A DNA stretch of 64,000 bases from JALOAT01 sp041685115. Its GTDB lineage: Bacteria; Pseudomonadota; Gammaproteobacteria; Thiohalomonadales; Thiohalomonadaceae. Where the stretch lies: assembly GCA_041685115.1 (NCBI GenBank), contig JAWLGK010000014.1, positions 31,864 to 95,863 of the forward strand, given 5' to 3'. Shown here piece by piece: positions 7,916-16,946 of this stretch. The translations under genes and the position numbers were made by a program. A model generated the notes under the pieces. The model was not told the DNA's origin. It saw only the letters and a program-made list of their open reading frames with translations, and did not search any database. Every line of letters begins with the position of its first letter. Position 1 is the first letter of the stretch.

Positions 7916-9064
7916 TCACGGTCGCGTCGGTTCCACTTCAGCAAGCAGCCGTTCGAGGATGCTTTCGTAAATGGACGAAAGGGTGTCCAACTCTTCCACA
8001 CCCACGCGTTCGTCCACTTGGTGGATGGTGGCGTTCAACGGCCCGAATTCCAGCACCTGAGCGCCGGTGGGGGCGATGAAGCGGCCGTCGGAGGTGCCGC
8101 CGGCGGTGTTGACGTCCGGACGTAACCCGGTGTGACGGGCGATGCACTCGCGCGCGGCGTCCAGCAGTTCGCCCGTGGAGGTGAGGAACGGCTCGCCCGA
8201 GAGGTCCCAGGTGAGTTCGTAACGCAGGCCGTGCTTTTCCAGCACCGAGGTGACGCGCTCCTTGAGGCCTGTGGCGGTGGATTCGGTGGAGAAGCGGAAG
8301 TTGAACAGTGCCTCCAACTCACCGGGGACCACGTTCGTCGCACCGGTCCCGGAACGGATGTTGGAAAACTGGAAGGAGGTGGGTGGGAGGAAGTCATTGC
8401 CTTCATCCCAGCGAATGGCGCATAGCTCGGCCAAGGCAGGGGCGAGCCGGTGAATGGGGTTTTCGGTCAAATGTGGATAGGCGATGTGGCCCTGCACGCC
8501 CCTCACGATGAGGCGCCCGTTCAGCGAGCCGCGCCGGCCGTTCTTCACCGCATCGCCCACCTGCGTGACGCTGGTAGGCTCGCCGACCAGGCACCAGGTC
8601 ATCTTTTCACCACGCGCCTCCAGGTGTTCGACCACTCTCACCGTGCCATTCACGGCTACGCCTTCCTCGTCCGAGGTGAGCAGAAAGGCCAGTGAGCCGC
8701 GGTGATCAGGGCGGCGTGCGATGAACCGCTCGCAAGCCGTGATCATGGCCGCAATGGAGCCCTTCATGTCCGCTGCACCGCGGCCGTATAGCATGCCCTC
8801 GTGGACCGTGGGCTCGAAGGGCGGGAAGCTCCAGCGCTCCGCGGGACCGGACGGCACGACGTCGGTGTGGCCGGCGAAGGTGAACAATGGAGCCTCATCA
8901 CCACGTCGTGCCCAGAGGTTGTCCACGTCGCCAAAGCGCAGACGTTCGATACGGAAGCCAAGTCTTTCCAGGCGTTCCGCCAACAACTCCTGACAACCCG
9001 CATCATCGGGTGTCAGCGAAGGGCGGGCGATGAGTTCACGGGCGAGGTCGAGCGTTGCGGACAT
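7916..9064 (-). CDS. dapE: Succinyl-diaminopimelate desuccinylase
   Basis: Zinc enzyme that hydrolyses N-succinyl-LL-2,6-diaminopimelate in lysine and peptidoglycan synthesis. Peptidase M20 features are in order: FAGHTDVVP (metal His/Asp), YGRGAADMKGS (bridging Asp), TSDEEG (catalytic Glu), GEPTS, the dimerisation segment with NIRSGTGATNVVPGE, and AGGTSDGRF near the C-terminus. The ATG at 9064 gives the family start MSATLDLARELIARPS. A TTG six codons upstream (9082) overlaps the previous stop as TTGA and is the alternative start. It is the last gene of the leftward dapC-dapD-yffB-dapE set. Confidence 0.95.
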   Translation of the reverse strand: MSATLDLARELIARPSLTPDDAGCQELLAERLERLGFRIERLRFGDVDNLWARRGDEAPLFTFAGHTDVVPSGPAERWSFPPFEPTVHEGMLYGRGAADMKGSIAAMITACERFIARRPDHRGSLAFLLTSDEEGVAVNGTVRVVEHLEARGEKMTWCLVGEPTSVTQVGDAVKNGRRGSLNGRLIVRGVQGHIAYPHLTENPIHRLAPALAELCAIRWDEGNDFLPPTSFQFSNIRSGTGATNVVPGELEALFNFRFSTESTATGLKERVTSVLEKHGLRYELTWDLSGEPFLTSTGELLDAARECIARHTGLRPDVNTAGGTSDGRFIAPTGAQVLEFGPLNATIHQVDERVGVEELDTLSSIYESILERLLAEVEPTRP

Positions 9065-9078
9065 GGTTTTGTGACAGT

Positions 9079-9441
9079 TCAACGTGAGGAGTCAGGGCCT
9101 GAGACCCGTTGTTTGTAGAGTGCTTCGTCAAAGCCGACGAGGATGGCGTCACCGCAGACCAGCACCGGCCGTTTGATGAGCGTGGGATTGGCAAGCATCA
9201 ATGTGATGGCGTCAGCCTGCCCGGAAATCTGCCGATCAGTGTCCGGCAGTTTCCGCCACGTGGTGCCCTTGCGATTCAGCAAGCTCTCCCAACCAACGGC
9301 ATCGCACCAAGCGTGCAAGGTGGCTGCATCCAATCCATCGATGCGCACATCGTGAAATCGATAGCCCACGCCACGCTTATCGAGCCAAGCACGTGCCTTC
9401 TTCACGGTGTCACAGTTCTTGATGCCGTATACGGTAATCAT
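9079..9441 (-). CDS. yffB: ArsC/Spx-family reductase, YffB-like
   Basis: A small thioredoxin-fold protein of 120 aa of the ArsC family, with a single N-terminal cysteine in GIKNCDTVKKARAWL and the family segments RKGTTWRKL, ANPTLIKRPVLV and VGFDEALY. It lacks the further cysteines of canonical arsenate reductases. E. coli YffB is likewise encoded next to dapE, so this is a positional ortholog; its physiological substrate is not established. A glutathione-dependent thiol role is usually inferred. The stop overlaps a possible TTG start of dapE. Confidence 0.88.
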   Translation of the reverse strand: MITVYGIKNCDTVKKARAWLDKRGVGYRFHDVRIDGLDAATLHAWCDAVGWESLLNRKGTTWRKLPDTDRQISGQADAITLMLANPTLIKRPVLVCGDAILVGFDEALYKQRVSGPDSSR

Positions 9442-9445
9442 CGAA

Positions 9446-9500
9446 GCAGGGGAACAGGGAAGAATCCCGTGTGCCCCGTGTCCTCCGTGCTTGTCCTTTG
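9446..9500. repeat. CCGTGTCC-type intergenic repeat arm
   Basis: The 60-bp gap between dapD and yffB contains CCCGTGTGCCCCGTGTCC and TCCGTGC. It belongs to the same low-complexity family as the CACGGGGGACACGGGG segments at 12158-12174. No other signal was seen. Confidence 0.4.
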
Positions 9501-9501
9501 C

Positions 9502-10326
<825 letters not shown>

Positions 10327-10350
10327 GTGGTTTTTCTCAAGTGGTAATTC

Positions 10351-10508
10351 AACGCGGAGGACGCGGAGGCGCGGAGTTCGCGGAGGAAATCACGCCTACT
10401 CGTCCTCAGATATTTGTTTTCATGGCCACACCGCCCGGGGGATGGGTCCGCCGGTACTAAACGGGAACTGCATTTCTGCTCTGTCTTCTCCGCGAGCTCT
10501 GCGTTTAG
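10351..10508. repeat. Purine-rich repeat in facing arms between dapC and dapD
   Basis: The left arm (10351-10390) reads AACGCGGAGGACGCGGAGGC and onward. The right arm (10480-10508) read in reverse is AAACGCAGAGCTCGCGGAGA. The two arms face each other across about 90 bp of unrelated sequence. The same plan occurs at 12154-12447. Confidence 0.6.
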
Positions 10509-10511
10509 TCC

Positions 10512-11711
10512 TCAGCAGAGCGATTCCACGAAGGCGCGGATGCGCTCGGCGGCCTCCACGCATTCGTCCAGTTCGGCGACCAGGGCCATGCGGACGTAGC
10601 CGGCGCCCGGGTTGGTGCCGTGCGCCTCGCGCGACAGATAGCTGCCCGGCACGACGGTGACATTTTGCTCGGCAAACAGCCGTCGTGTGAATTCCTGTTC
10701 GTCGATGGGTGTGCGTGCCCACAGGTAAAAGCCAGCATCCGGACGTTGCACGTCCAAGCACGGCGACAGGATCGCCAGCACGGCGTCGAACTTCGCGCGG
10801 TACAGTGCACGGTTTTGGTGCACGTGATCCTCGTCTTTCCAGGCGGCCGTGCTGGCGGCCTGGGTGGCGGGCGGCATGGCGCAGCCGTGATAGGTGCGGT
10901 AGAGCAGGAATTTCTTCAGTACCTCCGCATCGCCCGCCACGAAGCCCGAGCGCAGGCCTGGCACGTTGGAGCGCTTGGACAGGCTGTGGAATACCACGCA
11001 GCGCGTGTAGTCGTCGCGGCCCATGGCGGCGGCGGCCTGCAACAGGCCCGGCGGCGGGTCGGCCTCGTCAAAATACAACTCCGAGTAGCATTCATCGGAG
11101 GCGATGGCGAAGTCGTATTTGTCGGCGAGCCGGATGAGCTTTTGCAAGGTCGGAATGTCCACCACCGCACCGGTGGGATTGCCCGGGCTGCACAAATACA
11201 TGAGCTGGGTACGCTGCCAGACCTCGGCAGGCACGGCGTCGAGATCGGGCAGGAAGCCGTTCTCGGCGGTGGTGTTGAGAAACCAGGGCTCGGCGCCGGC
11301 AAGCAGGGCGGCACCTTCGTAGATCTGGTAGAACGGGTTGGGTGCGACCACCAGCGGTTTTCCGCTGCGATCCACCACGGCCTGGGCGAAGGCGAACAGC
11401 GCTTCGCGGGTGCCGTTCACGGGGAGTACGTGGCGTGCCGGGTCGATGCTGCCGAGCGGCAAATGGAAGCGACGGGTGAGCCAGTTGGCGATGGCTTCGC
11501 GCAGTTCAGCGCGGCCTTGAGTGACGGGATATGTGCCGAGTCCGTGCAAATGCGTGAGCAGGGATTCGGCAATGAATGCAGGTGGACGATGGGCGGGTTC
11601 GCCAATGGACAGTGCGATGTGGGGCTTGTCCGCGGGCGGGGCTGTGCCGGTCTTGAGCCGGTTCAGCTTCTCGAAAGGATAGGGCTGTAGTCGCGCGAGG
11701 TCCGGGTTCAT
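10512..11711 (-). CDS. dapC: Succinyldiaminopimelate aminotransferase
   Basis: PLP-dependent fold-type I aminotransferase forming N-succinyl-LL-diaminopimelate. The start at 11711 gives MNPDLARLQPYPFEKL, the typical N-terminus of the proteobacterial DapC type; 24 further in-frame codons upstream do not resemble the family. Motifs: SIGEPAHRPPAF, NPFYQIYEGAAL, CSPGNPTGAVV, IASDECYSELYF (PLP-ring Asp) and HSLSKRSNVPGLRSGF (Schiff-base Lys), then a conserved Arg region near the end. Length is 399 aa. It is the promoter-proximal gene of the dap operon. The divergent VOC gene starts 73 bp away, with a TATAAA at 11742. Confidence 0.93.
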   Translation of the reverse strand: MNPDLARLQPYPFEKLNRLKTGTAPPADKPHIALSIGEPAHRPPAFIAESLLTHLHGLGTYPVTQGRAELREAIANWLTRRFHLPLGSIDPARHVLPVNGTREALFAFAQAVVDRSGKPLVVAPNPFYQIYEGAALLAGAEPWFLNTTAENGFLPDLDAVPAEVWQRTQLMYLCSPGNPTGAVVDIPTLQKLIRLADKYDFAIASDECYSELYFDEADPPPGLLQAAAAMGRDDYTRCVVFHSLSKRSNVPGLRSGFVAGDAEVLKKFLLYRTYHGCAMPPATQAASTAAWKDEDHVHQNRALYRAKFDAVLAILSPCLDVQRPDAGFYLWARTPIDEQEFTRRLFAEQNVTVVPGSYLSREAHGTNPGAGYVRMALVAELDECVEAAERIRAFVESLC

Positions 11712-11784
11712 GCGAGATGAGCGCTTGAAGAGGCGCGCTAGTATAAAGCAACACCCCGATGTCGCAAACCGGAGTGGAACCACG

Positions 11785-12156
11785 ATGATTCGTCTGCATC
11801 ACGTCAGTCTGCTGGTCGCGGATACCGAACGCGCTCTGGGCTTTTACCGGGATATCCTCGGGCTGAGGCCTGCCGCACGTCCGGCGCTGGGCTTCCCCGG
11901 GGCATGGCTGCAATTGGGCGACCAGCAGATCCACCTGCTGGAACTGCCCAATCCCGATCCCGTGGACGGACGCCCCGAGCACGGCGGCCGCGATCGCCAT
12001 GTGGCCTTCGCCGTGGGCGCTCTCGATGCCATCACCGAACGCCTCGAGAACGCAGGCATCCCCTACACCCGCAGCCGCTCCGGCCGCCCGGCCATCTTCT
12101 GCCGCGATCCCGACGGCAATGCAATGGAGTTGGTTGCAAGGGATGAAGAAGAATAA
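11785..12156 (+). CDS. VOC (glyoxalase/bleomycin resistance) superfamily protein
   Basis: A 123-aa single-domain VOC protein of paired beta-alpha-beta-beta-beta units. IRLHHVSLLVADTERALGFYRDILGL is the first unit with a metal-binding His; HVAFAVGALDAI begins the second, and RDPDGNAMELVARD supplies the terminal acidic ligand. Related proteins include glyoxalase I, fosfomycin-resistance proteins and dioxygenases, so the substrate cannot be told. The ATG at 11785 is chosen because the VOC fold starts immediately. TATAAA at 11742-11747 is a likely -10 element. The stop codon falls in the first bases of the large inverted repeat downstream. Confidence 0.85.
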   Translation: MIRLHHVSLLVADTERALGFYRDILGLRPAARPALGFPGAWLQLGDQQIHLLELPNPDPVDGRPEHGGRDRHVAFAVGALDAITERLENAGIPYTRSRSGRPAIFCRDPDGNAMELVARDEEE

Positions 12157-12447
12157 CCACGGGGGACACGGGGGAAAAGCATTTAACGCAAAGACGCAAA
12201 GAACGCGAAGGGTGCAAAGGAACACACGTTTCCCTAGAACGAGCGAACATTCACTTTGCGTCCTTGGCGCCCTTCGCGTCTTTGCGTTGGAATTCATTTC
12301 ACGGGGGATCGAAGGTCTTGCTGGACTGCGGTTCGACCCGCGATGACTCGGGATATTGCTCCAGAACAAGAAGATTCAAGGAGCTGCACCGGTGGGCACA
12401 GGAGCAAAGCACCACTCCACCTTCGATTTCCCCGTGTACCGTGGTTA
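12154..12447. repeat. Nested inverted-repeat element of about 294 bp
   Basis: The outer arms are TAACCACGGGGGACACGGGG (from 12154) and, inverted, TAACCACGGTACACGGGG (12430-12447). Inside are arms AACGCAAAGACGCAAAGAAC (from 12185) and, inverted, AACGCAAAGACGCGAAGGGC (ending near 12292). A third pair is CACGGGGGATCGAAGGT (about 12300) with ACACGGGGAAATCGAAGGT inverted (about 12418-12436). The CGTTTCCCTAG found in the small element at 4851 also occurs, at 12227-12237. It fills the whole gap between the VOC gene and glnD and holds no gene. Confidence 0.75.
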
Positions 12448-12454
12448 TCTTCTC

Positions 12455-15100
12455 TTAACCCTTGCCTTCGAGCATTTCGATGATGCGGCTGCGCAGGCAA
12501 TCCATCTGCGCGGGATCGGCGAGGGGTTCGTTGTCCTTGTCGGTGATGAAGAACACGTCTTCCACGCGCGCGCCGAGGGTGGCGATCTTGGCGTTTTGCA
12601 GGCGCACCCCGCACAGCATCAGTGCCTGGCCGATCTTGGACAGGATGCCGGGCCGGTCGGAGGTGACCACTTCCATGATGGTGCGGCCGTTGTTGCTGTC
12701 GTCCTGAAACGTCACCTCGGGCGGGATGGTGAAGTGCTTGAGCTGGCGCTTCATGTGGCGCTGCACGGTCAGGCTGGCGGCGCGCGGGTCGCGGATGAGC
12801 CGCGACAGGCGGGTCTGGATCTCCTTGATGCGGCGCGGGTCCTCGATGGGGGTGCCGTTTTCCTCCAGCACGATGTAGGTGTCGAGGGTGTAGCCATCGC
12901 TGGACGGCATGATGCGCGCATCCACGATGTTGAGCCGCATCTGGTCGAGTGCCGTGGTGACCACGGCAAACAGCAGGTCGTTCAGCTGCGTGTAGATGAA
13001 GATCTCCGTGCCGCCGCGCTGGGTCTCCTGGCGGATGAGGATGAGCGGCACCTGCTCGCCCTCGGTGCAGACCGCCTGGGTATGCCAGGCGATCTCGTCG
13101 GCGGAATAGCGGCCGAAGTAGTCGACGCCGAGACGCGCCCAAAACGCGTCCACGTGTTTGGGCGCGAGCGAGGCATCGCGCAGCAGGCGGCGTACTTCCT
13201 CCTCGGTCTCGCGGCGCAACTCGTCCTCGTCCATGGGGTTGGACAGGCCGCGGCGCAGGGCCCGCCGGGTGGATTCGTAGAGCTCGGCGAGCAGCGCGTC
13301 CTTCCATGAGTTCCACAGGTTCGGGCTGGTGGCGCGGATGTCCGCCACGGTGAGCACGTACAGGTGATCCAGGTAGGTAAGGCTGCCCACGGTGGCGGCG
13401 AACCGGTTCACCACCTCGGGATCGCTGATGTCCTTGCGTTGTGCGGTAACGGACATGAGCAGGTGGTTACGCACCAGCCACTGTGCGAGCGCTGCGTCAT
13501 ACTCGCTGAGCCGGTGATCGGCGCAGAACTGCAGCACATCCGCTGCCCCCAGTTCCGAGTGGTCGCCGCCGCGCCCCTTGGCGATGTCATGGAACAGGGC
13601 GGCGATGAACAACACCTCCTGTTTGGGGATGGACTGCATGATGCGTGTGCAGCGCGGGAATTCGTGCATGAATTCCGGCTTGATGAACCGCCGCAGGTTC
13701 TGCACCACGAACAGGGTGTGCTGGTCGACGGTGTAGACGTGAAAGAGGTCGTGCTGCATCTGCGCGACGATGCGTCCGAACACGGGCAGGTAGGCGCCGA
13801 GGACACCGAAGCGGTTCATGGCGCGCAGCGCCGTGGTGATGCCGTGCGGCTGGCGCAGGATCTCCATGAACAGGCTGCGGCAACGCAGGTCGCTGCGAAA
13901 CCGTTCGTCGATGTGGTCGATGTGGTGACGGATGAGGCGGATGGTGTTGGCGCGCACGCCCTTGAGCTCGGGATATTCCGCCAGCAGCAGGAAGACTTCG
14001 AGTAGCGCGAAGGGGTGGCGCCCGAACACCTTTGGGTGGCTCACTTCCACGAAGCCCTTGTGGCACTGGAAGCGTTTGTTGATGGGACGGATTTCCGCCG
14101 GTTCTTCCGCATACAGGAGCTCTTCCTGGAATAGCTGCAGCAGCAACTCGTTGAGCTGGCCCAGCTCCATGACGGTACGGTAGTAATCCTTCATGAAATG
14201 CTCGACCATGAGCCGGATACCATCGTCCTGGTAGCCGAACATGCGGGCCAGGGAACGTTGGTGGTCGAACACCAGGCGGTCTTCACGCCGGCCGGCGAGC
14301 ACGTGCAGGCCGAAGCGCACCTTCCAGAGGAAATTCTGGCCGCTGATCAGGCGCTCATACTCCCCGGCGGTGAGAAAGCCGTGGGCCACCAGGTCCGCGA
14401 GGGTGCGCGCGCCGAAATGGCGCTTGGCCACCCAGCCGATCATCTGGATGTCGCGAAGTCCGCCCGGGCCTTCCTTGACGTTGGGCTCCAGGTTGTAGGC
14501 GGTGTCATGGAATTTGCGATGGCGCTCGATCTGTTCCTGCCACTTGGCCTCGAAGAACTCCCGGCTCGGCCATAACCGGTCGGGGCCGGTGGCGGCGCGC
14601 ATGGCCAGGTAGAGGCCTTCGGCGCCGACGAGCAGGCGCGATTCCATGAGGTTGGTGGCGACCGTAATGTCCTTGGCCGCCTCCTGCACACAGTCCTCGA
14701 CGGTGCGGACGCTGTGGCCGATCTCGAGGCCCAGGTCCCACAGGAACAGCACGAAGCGTTCGAGCGGTTCGCGCAGGCGCTCCATGGCGCCTGCATCGAC
14801 CAGCAGCAGCACGTCGATGTCCGAATAGGGATGCAGCTCGCCGCGGCCGTAGCCGCCAACGGCCACCAGGGCCAGCTCGTCAGGGGCGGGGAAATGCAGG
14901 CGGAAGGCGTGCTTCAGCAGGTGGTCGAGCAGGGCGGCGCGGCCCGGCACCAGCTCTTCGGCGGGTGTGCCGGCCGCAAACGCCGCCTTGAGGTTTTCGT
15001 TGGCCTCCTGCAGGGCCTCCCGAAACAGGGGCAGCGGGGCAGGCTGCTCCGCCAGCCGGTGCTCGAAGGCAGCCGAATCGAACAGGTGCCGTACGTCCAG
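12455..15100 (-). CDS. glnD: Bifunctional PII uridylyltransferase / uridylyl-removing enzyme
   Basis: Glutamine sensor that uridylylates PII (GlnB/GlnK) under nitrogen limitation and removes UMP when glutamine is high. Domain order: nucleotidyltransferase (GGYGRGELHPYSDIDVLLL), GlnD linker (NVKEGPGGLRDIQMIGW), HD domain (ALFHDIAKGRGGDHSELGA), and two C-terminal ACT domains. The first in-frame GTG (14950) would remove about 50 residues that family members have. The only start fitting the normal length is CTG at 15098-15100, preceded by GAGGAG with 7-nt spacing and lying 1 nt after the map stop. With it the protein is 881 aa (E. coli 890). Leftward, cotranscribed with map. Confidence 0.92.
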   Translation of the reverse strand: MDVRHLFDSAAFEHRLAEQPAPLPLFREALQEANENLKAAFAAGTPAEELVPGRAALLDHLLKHAFRLHFPAPDELALVAVGGYGRGELHPYSDIDVLLLVDAGAMERLREPLERFVLFLWDLGLEIGHSVRTVEDCVQEAAKDITVATNLMESRLLVGAEGLYLAMRAATGPDRLWPSREFFEAKWQEQIERHRKFHDTAYNLEPNVKEGPGGLRDIQMIGWVAKRHFGARTLADLVAHGFLTAGEYERLISGQNFLWKVRFGLHVLAGRREDRLVFDHQRSLARMFGYQDDGIRLMVEHFMKDYYRTVMELGQLNELLLQLFQEELLYAEEPAEIRPINKRFQCHKGFVEVSHPKVFGRHPFALLEVFLLLAEYPELKGVRANTIRLIRHHIDHIDERFRSDLRCRSLFMEILRQPHGITTALRAMNRFGVLGAYLPVFGRIVAQMQHDLFHVYTVDQHTLFVVQNLRRFIKPEFMHEFPRCTRIMQSIPKQEVLFIAALFHDIAKGRGGDHSELGAADVLQFCADHRLSEYDAALAQWLVRNHLLMSVTAQRKDISDPEVVNRFAATVGSLTYLDHLYVLTVADIRATSPNLWNSWKDALLAELYESTRRALRRGLSNPMDEDELRRETEEEVRRLLRDASLAPKHVDAFWARLGVDYFGRYSADEIAWHTQAVCTEGEQVPLILIRQETQRGGTEIFIYTQLNDLLFAVVTTALDQMRLNIVDARIMPSSDGYTLDTYIVLEENGTPIEDPRRIKEIQTRLSRLIRDPRAASLTVQRHMKRQLKHFTIPPEVTFQDDSNNGRTIMEVVTSDRPGILSKIGQALMLCGVRLQNAKIATLGARVEDVFFITDKDNEPLADPAQMDCLRSRIIEMLEGKG

Positions 15101-15101
15101 C

Positions 15102-15869
15102 TCAGATCTCCTCGCCGGTCCGCAGGGTGAGGACCTCCACGCCGGTCTCGGTGACCAGCACGGTGTGCTCCCACTGGGCGGACAGGGAATGGTCCTTGGT
15201 GACCACGGTCCACTCGTCCGGCAGCAGCTTCACGTGGCGCTTGCCCAGGTTGATCATGGGCTCGATGGTGAAGGTCATGCCCGGCTCGAGGGTGACACCG
15301 GTGTCCGGCTGGCCGTAGTGCAGCACCTGCGGGTCCTCGTGGAAGCCGCGGCCGATGCCGTGTCCACAGTATTCGCGCACCACCGAACAGCCGCTGTGCT
15401 CGGCGTGGCGCTGGATGGCGTAGCCGATGTCCCCAAGGCGCACGCCCGGGCGCACCATGCGGATGCCGATGAGCAGGCACTCGTGGGCGATCTGCACCAC
15501 CCGCCGCGCCTTGATGGAGGGCTCGCCCACGCAGAACATCATGCTGGTATCGCCATGGAAGCCGTCCTTGATGACGGTGATGTCCATATTGATGATGTCG
15601 CCGTTCTTGAGCGGTTTGTCCGACGGGATGCCGTGGCACACCACGTGGTTCACCGAGGTGCAGATGGACTTGGGAAAGCCGTGGTAGTTGAGGGGGGCGG
15701 GCGTGGCCTGCTGCACGTTTACGATATGGTCGTGACAGATCCGGTCCAGCTCGTTGGTGGTGACGCCCGGCTGTACGTGGGGGGCGATCATCTCCAGCAC
15801 CTCGGCCGCGAGCCGGCCGGCCACGCGCATCTTTTGGATATCTTCGGAATTTTTGATGATGATACTCAT
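15102..15869 (-). CDS. map: Methionine aminopeptidase, type I
   Basis: Removes the initiator methionine from nascent proteins; essential. It is 255 aa, type Ia length. Metal ligands are in INMDITVIKDGFHGDTS (two Asp), CGHGIGRGFHEDP (His), FTIEPMIN (Glu) and the C-terminal QWEHTVLVTETG (Glu), with active-site His in HVVCHGIP. It is divergent from rpsB across a 236-bp region, the conserved arrangement in gammaproteobacteria. glnD follows at once on the same strand. Confidence 0.97.
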   Translation of the reverse strand: MSIIIKNSEDIQKMRVAGRLAAEVLEMIAPHVQPGVTTNELDRICHDHIVNVQQATPAPLNYHGFPKSICTSVNHVVCHGIPSDKPLKNGDIINMDITVIKDGFHGDTSMMFCVGEPSIKARRVVQIAHECLLIGIRMVRPGVRLGDIGYAIQRHAEHSGCSVVREYCGHGIGRGFHEDPQVLHYGQPDTGVTLEPGMTFTIEPMINLGKRHVKLLPDEWTVVTKDHSLSAQWEHTVLVTETGVEVLTLRTGEEI

Positions 15870-15910
15870 GGACGGGTTTCCTGAGGCGCGCGGGAGGGCG
15901 GTGTGCCGGT

Positions 15911-15939
15911 TTGTGGCGCGGGAACTCTTATGGTATAAA
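15911..15939 (+). promoter_or_regulatory. Likely sigma-70 promoter of rpsB
   Basis: TTGTGG (15911-15916), 17 nt, then TATAAA (15934-15939). It precedes a structured rpsB leader; no better match was seen in the map-rpsB gap. Confidence 0.55.
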
Positions 15940-15944
15940 GGCCG

Positions 15945-16105
15945 GCTTCAACAGGCAAACTGTTGAAAGCGGGGGAATTCCCCCAAGGCAAACGGGGGGG
16001 CGACCCCCTTAATCCACACATGTGCCGGCACGACCGTCGGGGTGCCCGGGGAACCGGGTCGATGGCCGGGGCACATGGCGGCTCAACCCCGAAAGGAAAA
16101 CTGTA
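15945..16105 (+). promoter_or_regulatory. Structured rpsB 5' leader, probable S2 autoregulatory region
   Basis: The leader forms several hairpins: GCTTCAACAG / CTGTTGAAAGC (15945-15970), GGGGGAATTCCCCC (15971-15984), a G-run facing CCCCC (about 15993-16008), and TGTGCCGGC near 16020 facing GCCGGGGCACA near 16068-16076. A ribosome-binding site (GAAAGGAAAAC) follows. In E. coli the rpsB leader is the target of repression by S2; the same role here is inferred from position and structure, not from a motif match. Confidence 0.5.
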
Positions 16106-16840
16106 ATGCCCAACGTGACCATGCGTCAGATGCTGGAGGCCGGCGTTCATTTCGGCCACCAGACCCGTTACTGGAACCCCAAGATGGCCCCGTTCATCTT
16201 CGGCGACCGTAACAAGATCCATATCGTCAATCTCGAAAAGACCCTGCCGCTGTTCAACGATGCCATGAACTACATGGGCAAGCTGGCGGCCAACAAGGGC
16301 ACCATCCTGTTCGTGGGCACCAAGCGCCAGGCGCGCGACGTGGTCAAGGCCCAGGCCGAGCGCTGCGGCATGCCCTTCGTGAATCACCGCTGGCTGGGCG
16401 GCATGCTCACCAATTTCAAGACCGTCAAGCAGTCCATCAAGCGCCTGCGCGACATCGAGGCCATGGAACAGGACGGCTCCATCAACCGTCTGACCAAGAA
16501 GGAAGGCCTGATGATGCGCCGTGAGCTGGAAAAGCTCCAGCGCTCGCTGGGCGGCATCAAGGACATGAACGGCTTGCCGGACGCCATCTTCATCATCGAC
16601 ACGGGTCATGAGAAGAATGCCGTGGGTGAAGCCAAGAACCTGGGTATCCCGGTGATTGGCGTGGTGGACACCAACAATAACCCCATGGGCATCGACTACG
16701 TGATCCCGGGCAACGACGACGCCCTGCGCGCCATCCAGCTGTACGTGGAAGCCGCGGCGGATGCGGTGCTGGAAGGCAAGGCCGCCTCGCCCACGCAGGG
16801 CACGAAAGACGAGTTCGTCGAGGTCGAGGAAGCGCGCTGA
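16106..16840 (+). CDS. rpsB: 30S ribosomal protein S2
   Basis: Structural protein of the small ribosomal subunit. The ATG at 16106 is set by the upstream AAGGAAAAC and by the universal start (MRQMLEAGVHFGHQTRYWNP). Signature segments include RNKIHIVNLEKT, GTKRQARDVV, NHRWLGGMLTNF and PVIGVVDTNNNP. It is 244 aa. First gene of the rpsB-tsf-pyrH-frr run. Confidence 0.98.
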   Translation: MPNVTMRQMLEAGVHFGHQTRYWNPKMAPFIFGDRNKIHIVNLEKTLPLFNDAMNYMGKLAANKGTILFVGTKRQARDVVKAQAERCGMPFVNHRWLGGMLTNFKTVKQSIKRLRDIEAMEQDGSINRLTKKEGLMMRRELEKLQRSLGGIKDMNGLPDAIFIIDTGHEKNAVGEAKNLGIPVIGVVDTNNNPMGIDYVIPGNDDALRAIQLYVEAAADAVLEGKAASPTQGTKDEFVEVEEAR

Positions 16841-16863
16841 GCGACAGCTCGCATGCGTTGAAG

Positions 16864-16889
16864 AAAAAGGGGGCCATGCCCCCTTTTTC
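16864..16889 (+). terminator. rpsB-tsf intercistronic terminator/attenuator
   Basis: AAAAAGGGGG - short loop - CCCCCTTTTTC. It probably gives partial termination between rpsB and tsf, since tsf has no clear promoter of its own. Confidence 0.8.
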
Positions 16890-16946
16890 GAATCCACACA
16901 CCGGGCGCCGCGGCGTGGCGCCCCAACCGCTTAGGGGAAGCAGACA

